DNA of 64,000 nucleotides from Rhizaria sp. SCN 62-66 (lineage: Eukaryota > Rhizaria, unplaced), in assembly GCA_001724265.1 (NCBI GenBank), contig MEDY01000078.1, positions 62,001-126,000 of the forward strand, given 5' to 3'. Position 1 is the stretch's first letter. Each line of letters starts with the position of its first letter. The position numbers and the translations under genes are program-made. Below are positions 12,023 through 26,395 of this stretch, piece after piece. Under the pieces are notes generated by a model that did no database searches, was not told the DNA's origin, and saw only the letters and a program-made list of their open reading frames with translations.

Positions 12023-13122
12023 TGCGCAGAATACACAGTCAGTTCCAAGGTCACGTCTTTAAAGTTCAAATATAAAATTCGTATTCTTAGGAGATAGTAG
12101 CTATGACTTTACTTCAGCTGACCACTCTACAGCGAACAGGAACAAAAAGAAAATGAGAAGGAGGGTCAATTTCGCGGTCAACAAAGCGCGCAAGGAAAGA
12201 CATTTTTTACAGTGGTGGTCGAATATCTGAAATAAAAAATATTGAAAACAAAGATTAAAAAGAACATGAATTAGGATAATTCTTGGATAACCACTTTAAC
12301 GATGGTTTCATATTATGTTCAACAGAAAGAAACAGTAGAAGATTTGTATTGAAGATTTGTATTGACGTCAATCGGCCCAATTCGCGACCCCCGTGTGATG
12401 CAGCTGGGGTACTGTACGAGTCACTGGTCATTGCAGTCTGTGATACTGGAGAGGCAGCAATGGAAGAGCGAAAGAGAGCAAGCAACCAGACAAATTGTCC
12501 TACAATGCTATGCCACCTGACACCCAAATCAAAAATCTCACTGATTGCACCCTACGATCACCATGTTGACCACTGGTGACACCAGGGGTCACAAGTCTAC
12601 AAATTGTCATCGCTGTGAACATGCGATGCAATATTCCTTACGCTCATCGCGGAGCTGGTTTCGTCGGGTTTTTGCTCTCTTCGGTTTAGGAACAAAACGT
12701 TTGTCGCCGGGTTTTCGTTTGTCAACTTGTAAAAGGATCTCTTTCTGATGTGAAACAGCTTGCTAATTTTGTGTTGTGCGTCTATTTGTGGTGAACATGA
12801 GCGAAATAATAGGAGGCGATGAGGTAAGATATTGGATTACGAAAAAACGAAATGATGCAGTTTACAACAGTGTTATTCCTGAGCTTTTGAAAGAATGAAT
12901 ATTAAGAGTACTCGCTTTAACAGCCATTAAAGTGCGTCTTAACCTAAGTAACGTATGTATCTCGCAACGGCAATTCGCCAAAAAAAAATCAATTAGACAA
13001 CAGAACCCTCTGTGGGATACAAACAAATACATATATATATGAAATGATCAAAAAAACACATTGGTAAAGTTTAAAATCAAAAAGGAAATCAGAGATAGTG
13101 ATAAAAAAACATTATCACCCAT
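12023..13122. other. Intergenic spacer with a 14-bp tandem duplication and a CRE-like palindrome
   Basis: No gene supported. At about 12339-12366 the unit GAAGATTTGTATTG is repeated in tandem, running into TTGACGTCAA, which has the TGACGTCA palindrome bound by bZIP factors in many eukaryotes. Regulatory use is speculative; it lies roughly 330 bp upstream of the - strand gene that starts at 12022. Confidence 0.45.
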
Positions 13123-14664
<1,542 letters not shown>

Positions 14665-16038
14665 ACTTTGCCATCAGAACGCCTGTTCGCGCTTAGTATA
14701 TCGCAGACAATCACTTCTTTGTTAGCCTTCTAAACGCTATCTATCTCGTCGTGACACAAATCAAATTCGGGTGAATCGGTCAGACTGATCGTTAATGCGT
14801 CTAAAGTGTGGCGCGGTGTTATTTATGTCAATATTTCTATATTATTCTATAATTACGTCTTCTGAAATTGGAAAGTCCTGTAAGGTAAGTCCGTTGCTCG
14901 CTAGTGAGTCGTCGGACTGCCCTGCTGAAGAGCTCAGCGGCCCAAGTCCCTTCTTCCCCCGATCCTAACTCTTTTGGGCATGTGTACGCTTGCTCAGTGG
15001 CGCTGGTTGTATAGAGCAAGGTTGGGGATGCCGTAAGTGCGATCGGGCCGCAACACAGCTCGCTGAGAGTAACCTGCTCGCAATTGACGAAGCGGTGCCG
15101 TCATGTTTTAAGTGTGTCAAGAGTAGCTCGTCACTGTGATGACTTGAAGACAAAGGTATCGGTAGTTGATGGCTTATCATTGGCTTGGACAGCGTCAAAT
15201 CGCATATAATCATCGATGATTCTGCTAACTTCCTCCTTGAAAAGTACGGCTCGCGAGTAAGAGTAACGAACGGGTCATTGTTGCTTGTTCGAATAACGAT
15301 TGTACAGTTTTGTGTGCGATGCACGACACGGCACAAGTACGAACCATGTTTGATACATCATATAATGGATAAATACCGCCGGGACCAAAGTGTAATCACA
15401 AAAAAAATGTATGACTAGCTGAATGTCATCTCTTACATTAATGATGCGAAACTGAACATACTGATCCAAAAAGAAAACACAAAGTTCGCACAAACAGAAA
15501 CATCCACCGAGATTTACTAACGTAAGCATCGTTAAGCATCGTGACTGGTTGCCGTAGTTGCCAACAATGAATGTAAGTTTAATGGGACAGATTGATCGTC
15601 AAGACGTCTGATACGTGATTCATTGGAAAGTGTATTAGTTTATTGCGATATACCCTTAATTATGCATTCTCTACTTGCCGACAATATCCTTTATTCTCCA
15701 GTCCCCGCAAGACAATCGCACTCTCCAATAGTTCGCGCAATATGTCTTCCTAGCGACAGCGCACAAGCACAAAACGACCTCACCGCGTCTTTTCTTTGTT
15801 TTTTCATTGAATCCCATCACATTTGTACTTATATCTCATTCGCCCTGTCGAACACCCCCTCTACTTCCCCGCTGCCCGTGCCGACTCCTTGTCCGTACAC
15901 AACCGTTCTTGCTACTTCCTTGCTACCTCAGCTCTTCTCCTCCTCGCCAAGCGTTGCCCTCCGAGCTCCTCTCTTGCCCTTACCTCGTCTTGCGCGCCCG
16001 CTTTCTTGCCCCAGCCCGCCGCCCCCGCCGCGCCCGCG
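14665..16038. other. Intergenic: divergent promoter region between family member C and the pseudouridine synthase
   Basis: No gene supported. The part before 16039 is pyrimidine-rich, typical of a 5' leader; the reading frame of the downstream gene extends into it without a stop up to an ATG at 15823, leaving the exact start uncertain. A short tandem (GTTAAGCATC-like) lies near 15525-15542. Confidence 0.5.
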
Positions 16039-18978
16039 ATGGCGTCCCGCCCCAAGCGCGCTCTCGACACCAGCTCCTGCGCCTCTGGCTCTGGCTCTGG
16101 CTCTGGCTTTGGCCTTGGCTCTATTGACCCCGCGGCCGACACCGCCGCGCCCGCACTCGTGTTTGTCTACAACGGCTTCCGCTTTGTTCTGCCGGGCTTC
16201 CACACCTTCAACGTTTTCGCCAAAGGCCGCTGGACCGAGCCTCGCCCCGCCGCAGCAACTACCAATATTGCCAAGGGTGCCACCAACAACAACAGCAACA
16301 GCAACAACAGCAACAACACGAATGCGCCGGTGCTTAATGCGCCTAATGCGACTGCGCCGTCGTACGCGCTGCTGCTGACCTCCGAGTTCCCTGCCTACTC
16401 CGCGGCCTACTTCGCGCGCGCCGCCGCCTCGGGCCGCGTGCTGGTCAACGGCGCCCAGCTCGAGCTTGCGGCCCCGGTGCGTCCCGGCGAGCTGTTGACC
16501 CACCGCGCCCACCAGCACGAGCCACCCGTGCCGGCCGCGGCGCCCGCGTTGCTGCACGTGTCGCCGCGCGCGGTCGTGGTCGGCAAGCCCGCTGGCGTGG
16601 TCACACACGCCACTGCGGGGCTCATCCACAACACTCTGATTCGCTCACTGCAGGACCTGTTTGCCGCCCAGCCCGGACTGCTGCCGCCCGCGCCCGCGAA
16701 CGCCGGGGCCCCGCAACAGCAACAGCATAACCAGAACCATAACGCGCACCTGCAACAGAGGCAGATGCAAGCGCAGGCGCAACAGGCTCAGGCTCAGGCT
16801 CAGGCGCAGAGTCAGGCGCTGAGTCAGGCTCAGACTGAGACTCAGACAGAGAGTCAGGCTGAGGGTCAGGACAAGTCTTCCGAGCCTGAGACGAAGGCTG
16901 ACGCTACGAATGAGACTGGGAGTCCTGCGGTTGACTCTAGCTCCCCGTCTAAGTACCCCCTTAGACTGAGCTACGAGACGGTCAAGTTTCCTTACACGCC
17001 GCCCCAGCCCCCCAGCGGCACTGTCCTCATCTCCGGCCTCCCCCTGCCCAGCGCGAGTGCAAGTGCGGGTGCCACCGGGAGCCACACCGCTGCTGCGCAG
17101 CTGGCTCTGCTGCCAGCGCACCGGCTGGACCGCGCCACGAGCGGCGTGCTGGCCTTCGCGCGCGACCCCGTGGCGGCGACGGCGCTCACGGCGCTCTTCG
17201 CCGAGAAGTCGGACACGGCCAGCAACAACACCGTGCAGGGCAGCCTCAACAGCAACAGTGGCGGCGGCAACAAAAACAACAACAACAACAACTCGAATAA
17301 CAACAAGAAAGGGAACAACAACAGCAACAACAATAATAACGGTGCTGTGACGACTAAGAGTGGTAATATTGAAGACGATGACGCTGCCGAGTGCGGCGCC
17401 GGCACCGAGAGGTTCCGAAGTGAAGCCTCGTCCGACTCGTTCTACCACTCGCCGCCCCCCTTAGACGGCTCGGGCGTCTGCGAAACGGGCACTTACACCC
17501 CCGATGCATCTGTAAATGTGGGTGAGAAGTATGTCCGCAAGAGCTACTTAGCGCGCGTCAAGGGCCGCTTCCCTCGAAGTCAAGCCGCGTCGGGTCTGCT
17601 TCCCTGTGGACACCCCCCGCTCACGGTCACCAGCAAATCCAGCCCCAACAGCAACAGCAACAGCAACAGCAGCGCTGCGGACGCTAAGAGCCCGAACGCA
17701 GTGAGCCCTGTGGGGGAGTGGGTGCTGGTTCGTGTGCCGCTGCGCAGTGTCGGCGGCAAGAAGTCCTTCCACGCTGTGCCGCTGCCGCAAAAGCGCGCCT
17801 TCCTCGCGCACATCAAGAAGCAACGGCAGCAACAGCAGCAGCATCAGCAGCAGCAGCAGCTTGACGGTAACGGTGACGCCAGCGAGAGCGCCGCCCCCGC
17901 GGACTGCGTGCTGTGCAGCCGGAGTTCGAGCAACAATAGCAACGGCAGCAACAGCAGCCTCAACGGCTGGCCGGCGCTGGCGCCGCTGCCCGCCGGCCCT
18001 TGCAGCCCGCTGCCCACCGCGGCCGCCCATGACAGCGTAGGCTCGAACGGTAGAACGACCAGTAGCACAGTAGCTGCGCTGCCGTGGGCCAAGGACCTCT
18101 CCTGGGAGGCCCCCACGGACGGCGGCGGCGCCAGCGCCTGGCCGGTCGCCCGTGAGGCGCTGTCAGCCTTCCGCGTGCTGCGCTACGACCCCCCACGGCC
18201 GCAGCCACAATCGCATATCAGCGCGGGCGAAAGCGCTAGCGCTAGCGCGAGTGCGGGTGATTGTGAGTGTGAGTGCGAGAGTGCAAGTGTCTGCGAGTGC
18301 CGCGGCTCGAGCCTGGTCGAGTGCGTGCCGCTGACGGGCCGCACGCACCAGCTGCGCGTGCACCTCTGGTGGTTAGGGATGCCAATCGCCAACGACCCGG
18401 CTTACGGGGGGCTGGCCTCGATCCGGGACCGCGCGCCCGCGATTGTCAACGCGCCCTGGCCCACGAGTGCCGGTACACGTGACGGCGCTCGCGACAGTAC
18501 TTGTGGCAGTACTCATGCTCATAACTACGGTATCAGTGAAGAGGAGGCTGCGCTGGAAGCTGCAACGGTGGCCTCTGTTGCTGTTGGTAAGGAACCCGCG
18601 GCTGCTGAGTTCGCGGCGCGCGTGCTGGCGTCCGTGCCGCGCGGCGCGATTGCCCGTAGTGACGAGGCAGAGGCCCCTAGTGACGAGGCGGGGGGCTTCT
18701 GGGCCCCGCTGGCGTGCGACGGCGAAACGCTGCAGCAGTGGCACAGGGGCGCCGCGTGTGAGCTTGCGCGTGCCGCCGTCGCCGTCGTCACCAGTGCCGC
18801 CATCGATAACAACAGCAACGCACAGCAGCAGCAGCAGCAGCAGCTGGGTACTGATGGCGACGGCAGCGAAGGTACGCATGAGGGAACTGGTGACTGCGGG
18901 CTACCGTGGTGCCCGCAATGTGTCAAGTTCATCCGTTCTCGCAACCTCGACAAAACCCCCGACGATAATAACAATACC

Positions 18979-19042
<64 letters not shown>

Positions 19043-19503
19043 CCAGCGACGGTAACAGCGATGCAAGCACTCGCGACCCAGCTGTCGTAAGCAGCAGTAT
19101 CAACGCCGCCAACACATGCGTCAACCGCACCGCCGACGCCGACGACGCGGCGCACGCGCGGTTGGTGCAGGCGAGCGTGGGCGCCGTAGGCCACACGTAT
19201 CGCATCTGGCTCCACGCCTGGCGCCTCCGCGCGCGCACGGTGCTACCGCCGGTGTGGGCCGCGGGCAAGGCGGCGAAGCGCGTGCTGCCCGGCGAGGGAG
19301 ACCCCTTCGCCATCGACGTCGCCGCGCCTGCGCCGGAGTGGGCGCAGGACGGGTTCGACGCGCAAGCGTGGCTTGGCGAGACGGTGCTGAGCAAGCCCAG
19401 GCCCTACCCCTTCGTGTGGGCCGCGAACGCTGCCGCTGCCGCTGTGGAGGCGTCCGTCACCGCTGAGGCGACGGTTGCTACGGAAGGTGAAAATTCGCTG
19501 TAA
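16039..19503 (+). CDS. RluA-family RNA pseudouridine synthase with very large low-complexity insertions
   Basis: It converts uridine to pseudouridine in RNA. Single exon, ending in TAA; about 1,154 residues from [10 protein letters not shown]. An upstream in-frame ATG at 15823 would add 72 residues, but that stretch looks like a leader. An S4-like RNA-binding region is near residues 110-160. The catalytic motif is [13 protein letters not shown], with the Asp near residue 364. Further conserved blocks are [25 protein letters not shown] and the C-terminal [16 protein letters not shown] then PAYGG. A late [10 protein letters not shown] block resembles the end of the eukaryotic Rib2/Pus9/RPUSD2 group. 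Between motifs lie long Gln, Asn, Ser or Ala runs, including about 25 Asn near 18975-19040, making the protein two to three times the usual size. The family is certain; the RNA target is unknown. Confidence 0.9.
16947..16966. repeat. Dispersed exonic 20-bp near-palindrome, copy 1 (reverse orientation)
   Basis: GTCTAAGTACCCCCTTAGAC. This is the exact reverse complement of the copy at 40398-40417. It is read here as SKYPLRL inside the pseudouridine synthase. Confidence 0.85.
18971..19042. repeat. AAC trinucleotide tract (poly-Asn)
   Basis: About 20 or more consecutive AAC codons within the pseudouridine synthase, in a linker before its C-terminal block. Confidence 0.95.
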
Positions 19504-19947
19504 TCACGCATTAGTAAGATTATTTATATTAATATCAGTGTAATATATTGCAATAAACACTATATAGCGTGTTTTCAGTTTGATGTCGCAATTTACGAAA
19601 GAAATCACTTGAAAATGTAGAATTTCCTACGATCCGCTGAGTGACACCTGTGCGGCGCGCGATCGAGGCTTGGGAGAAGTAAGGAGAAAACAGCCCTCTA
19701 ATGAGACCTTAGAAATGCAACATGAGTCCATTGAACCGATGTGTCTGCCTTTGATCGGAATTTTATACATGATATCAATCTTATTTCCAATTTGTCTGCA
19801 TCTGAAACGGTGCTTCTTCACCCACATATCCTGCTTCTTATCTCCCCTCCCTTCTTGCCTTCGCCTAACCTCGCTCCTCGCCACTTCCGTGTCCCGCTAC
19901 GTCCCCTCCATAGCCTCAGTGCAGCCTTCTGCCCCGACTCCCGCGTG
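19504..19947. other. Spacer between two co-oriented genes, with AATAAA
   Basis: AATAAA occurs at about 19552, some 50 bp after the pseudouridine synthase stop, a plausible polyadenylation signal. The rest is the leader and promoter of the BAR-SH3 gene. No gene seen. Confidence 0.5.
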
Positions 19948-22712
19948 ATGTCGTCCGTGCTGAAGCGCTGGCGCCGCCGCCTGAAGCAGTCCGCGTCCTC
20001 GACGCCCGCGGACACGGCCGAGGACGACTCGGAGTTCACCGAGGCTTTGCGCCGCTTCCAGGACACCGAGGCCGCACTCGCGAGCTTCGTCGCCAACCTC
20101 GAGATCTACTCGCGCGCGCTCTCTGACCTCGCGTCCTCGCAGCTGGGCCTTGCGACCGGTCTACTGTCTTTCTGCGACAGCGACGACGCGCACCGGCCCC
20201 CGCTGGAGGCGTACCAGACCGCGATGCGGGACGCGGCCCTGCAGGCGCGCGCGGCGCGCGACACGTCCGACTCGCGCTTGCTGCAGCCGCTGCGCGGGCA
20301 CCTTTCGCGCGCGGCCGAGGCGCGCGACGTGGTGGAGAAGCGCGCCCGTAAGCGCGGCGACGTCGACTACTACATCGCGCGCGTAGCCGAGGTCCGCGCC
20401 AAGAGCAGGGTCACCGACGCCGAGGTGCAGCACGTCGAGGAAAAGCTGGCCGCCGCGCGCCACGTCTGCGGCGTCATCACGGCCTCGCTGCTCGACTGGT
20501 TTGCCACGGTTGACTCGCTCACGCAGCGGCTCACCTGCAAGTCCGCGACTGAGGCGCTCTTAGGCCCGCAGGTATGTGCCAGAAACCAACATGCAAACAA
20601 ATGCAATCTCAAAAAACAGAGTTGCTTCTTTGAGTCTGATGGACCACAATTAGATTCAGATGACTTATAACTCCTCTAGGCTACTCATTTGGTCAATGTA
20701 TATCTGTTTATGCCATTTTATTCTTATAAACTCACATCAACTATCACCTAAACTCAATCATGCAACTGTTTTTCTTCAGGCGAACATGTACGCCTCCACA
20801 GCACAGGCCCTCGCGGCTGTGGCGCCCCCCTGGCAGTCCGCCGGCGGCGCCGCGGCCCGCGCGGCCGCCGCCGAGGGCCAGGACTGGGCGCTTGGCTGGC
20901 GCGAACTGGATGCCGCGGCGACGTACCACCAGTTCAAGCAGGGCGTGCTGCACGACTACCAGGGTCCCGCCGCCCTCACGGGTTCCACGGGGACCGTCAC
21001 CGGAACACCTGGCCAGATCTCGGGCCCGTACACCAGCGTCCCCGCGCCCGCTGCCGCCGCCGCCGCCGCGACTGCTGGGGGCAACATGGTCAACGCGGGG
21101 GCCTACGGCGCCGCGGGGGCGGGGGCCGCAGCGCCGCCGCTGCCGCCGACGGCGCGCCCGCCCCTGGTGACCGCGAACGTGGGTGCGGGTGGTGCGCCTG
21201 CGCTGCCCTCGGCGGCGGCGCCGAAACCCGCCAGCACGTCCGGCGTCGCCAACTTCAACAACAACAACAATGCCGCGACTGCCGCTGCTGTTGGCGCTGG
21301 CGCTGGCGTTGGCAACCAGTACGGCCCGTTGACGCTGAGCGGGTATGCTTTGCAGTTCCCCGTGTCGTCCTTCTCCGCCTCGGCCGTGCTCGCCGCCTCC
21401 ACCTCCTCCGCCGCAGTCTCCAGTGGTGCTGCTGGCGGTGGCGGCAGCGGCGGTGGGGGGCTGAGCGGGGGTAAGTATGGCCGCACGGTCCTCTCAGCCG
21501 CCGGCTTCGCGAACCTCCACCGTAGCCTCACCCCCGCTGCCTTCTCACAGTCTCGCGCACCCGGTGCGGCCCCCTCTGGTCCCGCGGGTTCCGCGGGCTA
21601 CCCCTCTGGAGGGCTACGCACGTGGGACGCCGCGACGTGCGCGCCTATCGTGCCCAAGTCGTACCGCTTCTCGCTCATCAGCGCGCAGCCCCTCGTTCCG
21701 GCCGCCGCGCTCGCCTCCCTGACGGGCGCCGACGCTACCACCGCCAGAGCCTCCGCGGCCGCCGCCGCTTCCGCCACGGCCGCGAGCGGTAATGGCAGCG
21801 CGGCCGTGAACAACAACCCTGCTGCGGCGGCGGCGGCGGCGGCGCGCGCGGCGACGGCGGCCGCTGCCCTCTCGCCCCAGGCCTTTTACGACTCGGACTC
21901 GGACTCGGACTCCGAATCCCCGCCTTCAGCCCCCGCCCCCGCTGCCACTGCGCCTGTCCCTGCTGCTGCTGCTGCGCCGCTGTCCCTGGCGCCGCAGACG
22001 CTACAGGCGACGCCCAGCTTCAACAGCACGGCGAGCAGTGCCGCTAGCATCAACGCCGCAGTGGCGGCAAGCTCGCCCGCCTACGGGACCGGCGCCAGTG
22101 CGAATGCGATGCCCGCCCCCGGCGCCGCCAAGCCGCCGCCGCCGCCGCCTCCGCCGCCGCCGCTGCCGCCTGCTGCTGCCGCGTGGCACGGCGCGCCCGG
22201 TTCGCTGCCCGCCGCGCCGCACCCCGCCGCGGTGGCTCTTGTAGCGGCGCAGACCTCGATGCACGCCGGACATGCAGGCTACCCCGGTCACGCCGGAGGC
22301 ATGCCGCCGCCGCGGCCGCCGCCGCCGCCCTTGACAGCCCCTTACAGCACTATGAACGGTGGCGGCGGCGGTGTTGCGGGGCTGCAAATCCAGGTCGGCG
22401 CCGGCGCCGTGAAGCCTCCTGCCTTCACGCCGAGCCCTCTTAGCCCGGCCGCCAACGCCAACGCCAGCGCGAACGTGAGCTCTGGAGCCGCGTCGCCGCG
22501 CCCGCGCCCCGCGCTGCCGCCTGTCCCAGCCCCGACTCTCGCGCTCGCGGCCAATGCTAACGCCAGTGTGAGTGGCTTTGCGGGTGCGACAGCGGTGCCA
22601 GCGACGATCATGCGGCCGCTGCCGCTGCGGCCCGGTCCGGGCGCTGTGAAGCTGCCGCCGCCGCCGCCGCTGCCGCCGCCGCCACACCTGCAACAGCAGC
22701 AGCAGCACCACC

Positions 22713-22743
<31 letters not shown>

Positions 22744-22778
22744 GCAGCAGGGGCATCTACAACAGCAGACGTCACCCT

Positions 22779-22824
<46 letters not shown>

Positions 22825-23080
22825 TGCTGCTGCTGCCGCTGCTGCCGCTGCTGCTCGTGTCACCCCAGTGGCTGCGGCGGGCGCCGGTGCGGGCGAGTTC
22901 GTGCGCGTGCTGCACGCGTACGCGCCCCAGCGCGACACGGAGCTGGCGCTGGCGCCCGGAGACGTGGTGCTGGTGCGCAAGACCTACGCCACCGGGTGGG
23001 GCTATGGCGTCACGGCAGCGGGCGCGCAGGGCATCTTTCCTCTGGCCTACGCCGTGCCCTGCGCGGCGCCGGACAACTGA
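19948..23080 (+). CDS. BAR domain and SH3 domain protein (amphiphysin/Rvs167-like)
   Basis: Two exons, 19948-20571 and 20780-23080, joined in phase 0 (GTATGT donor, TTCTTCAG acceptor); 974 residues, TGA stop. Exon 1 (MSSVLKRWRRRLKQ) is a highly helical 208-residue region with the layout of a BAR domain: an EFTEALRRFQDTEAALASF-type first helix, KRARKRGDVDYYIARVAEVR in the middle, and a final helix with VITASLLDWFATVDSLT. BAR dimers bind and bend membranes. Exon 2 is long Ala/Pro/Gln-rich linker sequence with poly-proline patches (possible SH3 or profilin ligands). It ends in an SH3 domain near residues 913-970: VLHAYAPQRDTELALAPGDV, then GWGYG and GIFPLAYA. A role in endocytosis or membrane remodelling with actin follows from the family. 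The SH3 is clear; the BAR assignment is by helix pattern. Confidence 0.8.
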
Positions 23081-23596
23081 TGGGACGACGGGGTCGGGGC
23101 CGCGCCAGCTCAGCGGAAGCAAAGCTGAGGCAAGAATGAGGATGCTGCTCGAAAGCAGAAAGCAAATAACGAGGAGAGGAAGTCTAGGTCGAAGTCAAGT
23201 GAAGTAAAGCGAATTTTGTGAAGCTAATAAAGCTCGATGTAGTTCATTCATTACGACGACGTCCCATTCAGGGTTGAAAGTATTCTTCTTTTTTGGTTTT
23301 GTATTTAGTTTTTGTTTGATAGTTTAGTGTTTGTGTTTGTTTTTGTGTTATAAATTTGTTTAGCTCTGGCTTCTACGTGTCTACGTGCATAAACACTCAC
23401 TGTGACGAAGTGACAATTAAAGCGTTACGAGTGCTGCCTCCAAACTCACTGCATCGAAGCACTGACTTGCATGTAAAGCACTTACTCGTCGTCGCACCCC
23501 GTGCACACGTTACACTGAGTACGCGTGTACTTACATGAGTACTTACATGGACATGCTCTAAGTACTCTGGGCGAGAGAGGTGCTTCCTCGACTCGC
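23081..23596. other. Intergenic between convergent BAR-SH3 and MBF1 genes
   Basis: AATAAA at about 23226 lies after the BAR-SH3 stop. A T/G-rich stretch follows (about 23280-23360). No gene seen. Confidence 0.5.
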
Positions 23597-24647
23597 TTAC
23601 TCGGCGTAGTTGTTCTTGGCCTTGGGCGGTGCGGGGAGCTTGCAGCCGTAGAACTTGGTGAACTTCTGCGTCATCGCCGCGTTGGGCTTCGCAATGCCGC
23701 GCTCGAACTCGCCGTAGACCTGGGGGAGGAGGCGAGAGAGCAAGGCAAACAAAAGGGATGGAGGCGGAGGGAGCAAAAGTAAATGAGAGATGTGAGTAAA
23801 CGTGTAAAAGGAAACAAAGTACAAACGCCCAGGTTTCAACGCACAGCATAGTTATAATAATCATGAGTGCGAATAGAGCAGCAGTTTTATCCGCGAATTG
23901 CGTCGCCCGTACCTTGGCGTTGACGCCCATGGCCTTGGCGGCGTCGACGAGCTTGAGGTTCTTGGCGACGCGGGCGGCGGTGAGCGCCTGGCCGTAGGCG
24001 TGACCCACGGTCTGGACGTGGAACGACGTGGGCTGCGCGTCGTTCAGGTGGCCCATGCCGAAGCTGCTCGCAGAGCCGCCCGCGGCGGGACGCGCGCCTG
24101 CGCCGCCCATGCCCGAGGGGCGGTTGGCGGGGGCGCCGGAGCCGGAGCCGGCGGGGCGAGGGCCGCTGTAGGTGCGGTCAAATTAAGCGGGAAAGTAGAT
24201 GAGAGAAAGACAGAAGAAAAGAAGAAAGTAATATTTGAGATAGGTTATGAGTTGATATTCGCGTAATTCGTAGAGATGTGAGGGGGTAAGGGGATTTTCG
24301 AGCGCTGGAGGCTATACAAAGAAAAGGAGGAAGCTACCGTGGCTGCCGTTGAATGACCACGTTTGCATGTGACTTCAGGAGACAATCTTAAAGGCGCATT
24401 GTGGGGAGATAAAGCGCGCTCGTAGAAAGATCTCACAAGATGCATGCGTGAAAGCTGTGATAGATTCCCGAACAACGCGACTGTGAAGCGTGACACGCGG
24501 GGAAACGCGGATCAACGGCCCGAAGATCTCGAAGCTGTGGACAAAACTTTGCAGATAAGAATTACGCTATAAATGAACTTATACGTACCCGCCAGCTCCA
24601 GGCTTACGAAGAACGGTAGGCTCCCAATCCTGGTGGTTATAACTCAT
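23597..24647 (-). CDS. MBF1: Multiprotein bridging factor 1 (MBF1/EDF1)
   Basis: Three exons, 24647-24589, 24165-23913 and 23719-23597, total 435 nt, 144 residues, TAA stop; phases 2 and 0 join correctly. The length fits MBF1. The N-terminus MSYNHQDWEPTVLRKPGAG has the family's DWEPVVLRK signature. The C-terminal half is the Cro-type helix-turn-helix: ALTAARVAKNLKLVDAAKAM then VYGEFERGIAKPNAAMTQKF and the end YGCKLPAPPK. MBF1 bridges transcription factors and TBP, and in fungi it protects stalled ribosomes from frameshifting. The linker is shorter in lysine and richer in Gly/Pro/Ala than usual. Identification is very secure. Confidence 0.95.
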
Positions 24648-25315
24648 GTTGTTTCGTCGATCGATTGCTCGAGATGAACGCAAAACAGAAGCCGACAGCA
24701 GCACGTGATGGTCCGACTGGCGAGCCGAAGCCGATCGTCCGCAACCACGAATCGTTTTTTGGCGGTGAAAACGACACGTGGCTGTAAATGTTTTGAGTTG
24801 CATATGTGTCACTAACGAGTACTTAGAGATAAATATTCAAATTCCAAGCGCCGCAAACATTGTTTTACTAGATTTACGCTATTCTATTTGCATATCTTCC
24901 CCAAATAGGATTTTATTCTTTGCTCTCTGAGTTTCGGCGATCGAAAAAATGTAGCTAAAAATATTTTTAAAACAGCAAGTGGAGGATTTTTTCTTTGAAG
25001 ATCATTAATAACAGTTTTATTGAGAATAAAAAACCTTGATTGATGTTATATCGGAGAAGATCTTTCAGAGACCATGATATTACGACAAAAATCTCTATCA
25101 AAGATCCGGACTACGTGTGACTGGCTGTCAGTCGTGGCGACAAGAGCAAGACCCAGGAGAGCCCGACTCCAGCTTCAAATCGGATATCGCTCAATCTTCC
25201 GTCATAAGAGCAGCCGCAAAGAGACCCTGTATACAACACCTCAACATTATAACCCTGCTAATTAATCGCTTGATCTCCTTGTTTTGCGTGCGTATCGCCC
25301 CCTGCAGAGTCCGCG
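24648..25315. other. Divergent promoter region between MBF1 and the SIL1-motif gene
   Basis: AT-rich, no ORF of note. It must hold the promoters of both flanking genes; no specific element was recognised. Confidence 0.5.
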
Positions 25316-25839
25316 ATGTCGAACCGTGGTTCATCCCGGTGGCTGCGCTCCCTACGCCACGCCTTCGCGGAGACGCCCACGTGGGTGAAAGTCACCGCCG
25401 CCGCCGCTGCCACACTTTTTGTCGTTACTACGTACTTTATGGACGACTCGCGCAGTCCCAATGGCGGCGGCGGCGACGGCGGCGAGAGGGACGTGTACGC
25501 CAACCAGCCCGCGCGCGGCATGTTCGCCCCGCCGAAGCGCGCTGCAACGGGGCCCGACGGGCGCCCGCTGCCGCCCGACCAGTGGCCGCGCACGGCCGAC
25601 GGCCGCCGCATTTTCCAGGCGACTCACGAGTGGCAGGAAGTGCCGGACGACTGCGTCGTGCCTCCGGGGCTGCACGTCGAGATGAACATGCAAACCAGTA
25701 CGTTTGAGACCTTCACAGTCGCATTTCACGTTTTCTTTATTCTATACTATGGGTATCATCTAACCTTGTGCCTCGCTGTGCTTTTGTTTCTTTTTCTTTT
25801 GTTATCGTAGAGAAACGCATGGCTAAGCTCTTGGATTGA
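25316..25839 (+). CDS. Small single-pass membrane protein with a SIL1-like PPGLHVxMNxQT motif
   Basis: Two exons, 25316-25697 and 25811-25839 (donor GTACGT, acceptor ATCGTAG), phase 1, TGA stop; about 136 residues. The start MSNRGSSRWLRSLRHAF is followed by a membrane anchor near residues 22-42 (WVKVTAAAAATLFVVTTYFM), then a Gly-rich and Pro-rich linker. The C-terminus is HEWQEVPDDCVVPPGLHVEM, then NMQT, then KKRMAKLLD after splicing. The W-x-P-x-PPGLHVRMNLQTG-x-AKLL pattern is the start of SIL1, the ER nucleotide-exchange factor for BiP. The armadillo repeats that follow in SIL1 are missing, so this is either a short relative that keeps only the motif or another protein family with it. The second exon is tiny but restores the motif exactly, which supports the intron. 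Confidence 0.6.
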
Positions 25840-26395
25840 ACTCGTAGTTCAAACTGACAATGATATTTACAACACTCTGCCATATCATGTTATTTAAGCC
25901 GAAATGCGGCATGTGGCCATTTGCGCATGCATTGAAGCAACATCTGGCGGATGGTTTAGCCTCTCTAATCACATCGATGCACGCTCAGGCACTCGCTGAT
26001 TAGACCCGCTCTTCAATGAATCATTCCGCTTTGTTTTCACTCGTTATCTAGTTATCCGATGGAATACACATATTTATCACGTTGACAACTCTTACACAGT
26101 GTATTAATACTAAAAAGAGCGAACCTCAAGTTAAACACGCGTCGTCCAGGCCTGTCTAATACTCACACATACACGTTGATACGTATTGCGCTTCAGCGCT
26201 CAAATGTTTTAATTCCGCCAAACAGTCTGAAACTTGAACATGTCCCAAATAGATAGCAAACAAGGAATACTATGAATAAGATATAAAATCAGAGTAATGA
26301 TAAGTAACGAATCCCCGCTGGCCACACATGGACGTCACCGTTGTACGCTGAGGTGAAAGGCCCCAAACGAAGACTTTGCCCCTCGTTAGTCGCAC
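25840..26395. other. Intergenic between convergent genes
   Basis: AT-rich and without supportable coding sequence; it holds the 3' flanks of the SIL1-motif gene and the MATE gene. Confidence 0.5.

Noticed and set aside
12283-12579. 98-residue + strand ORF
   Set aside because: AT-rich, without the strong GC-rich composition of real exons here, and no recognisable motif.
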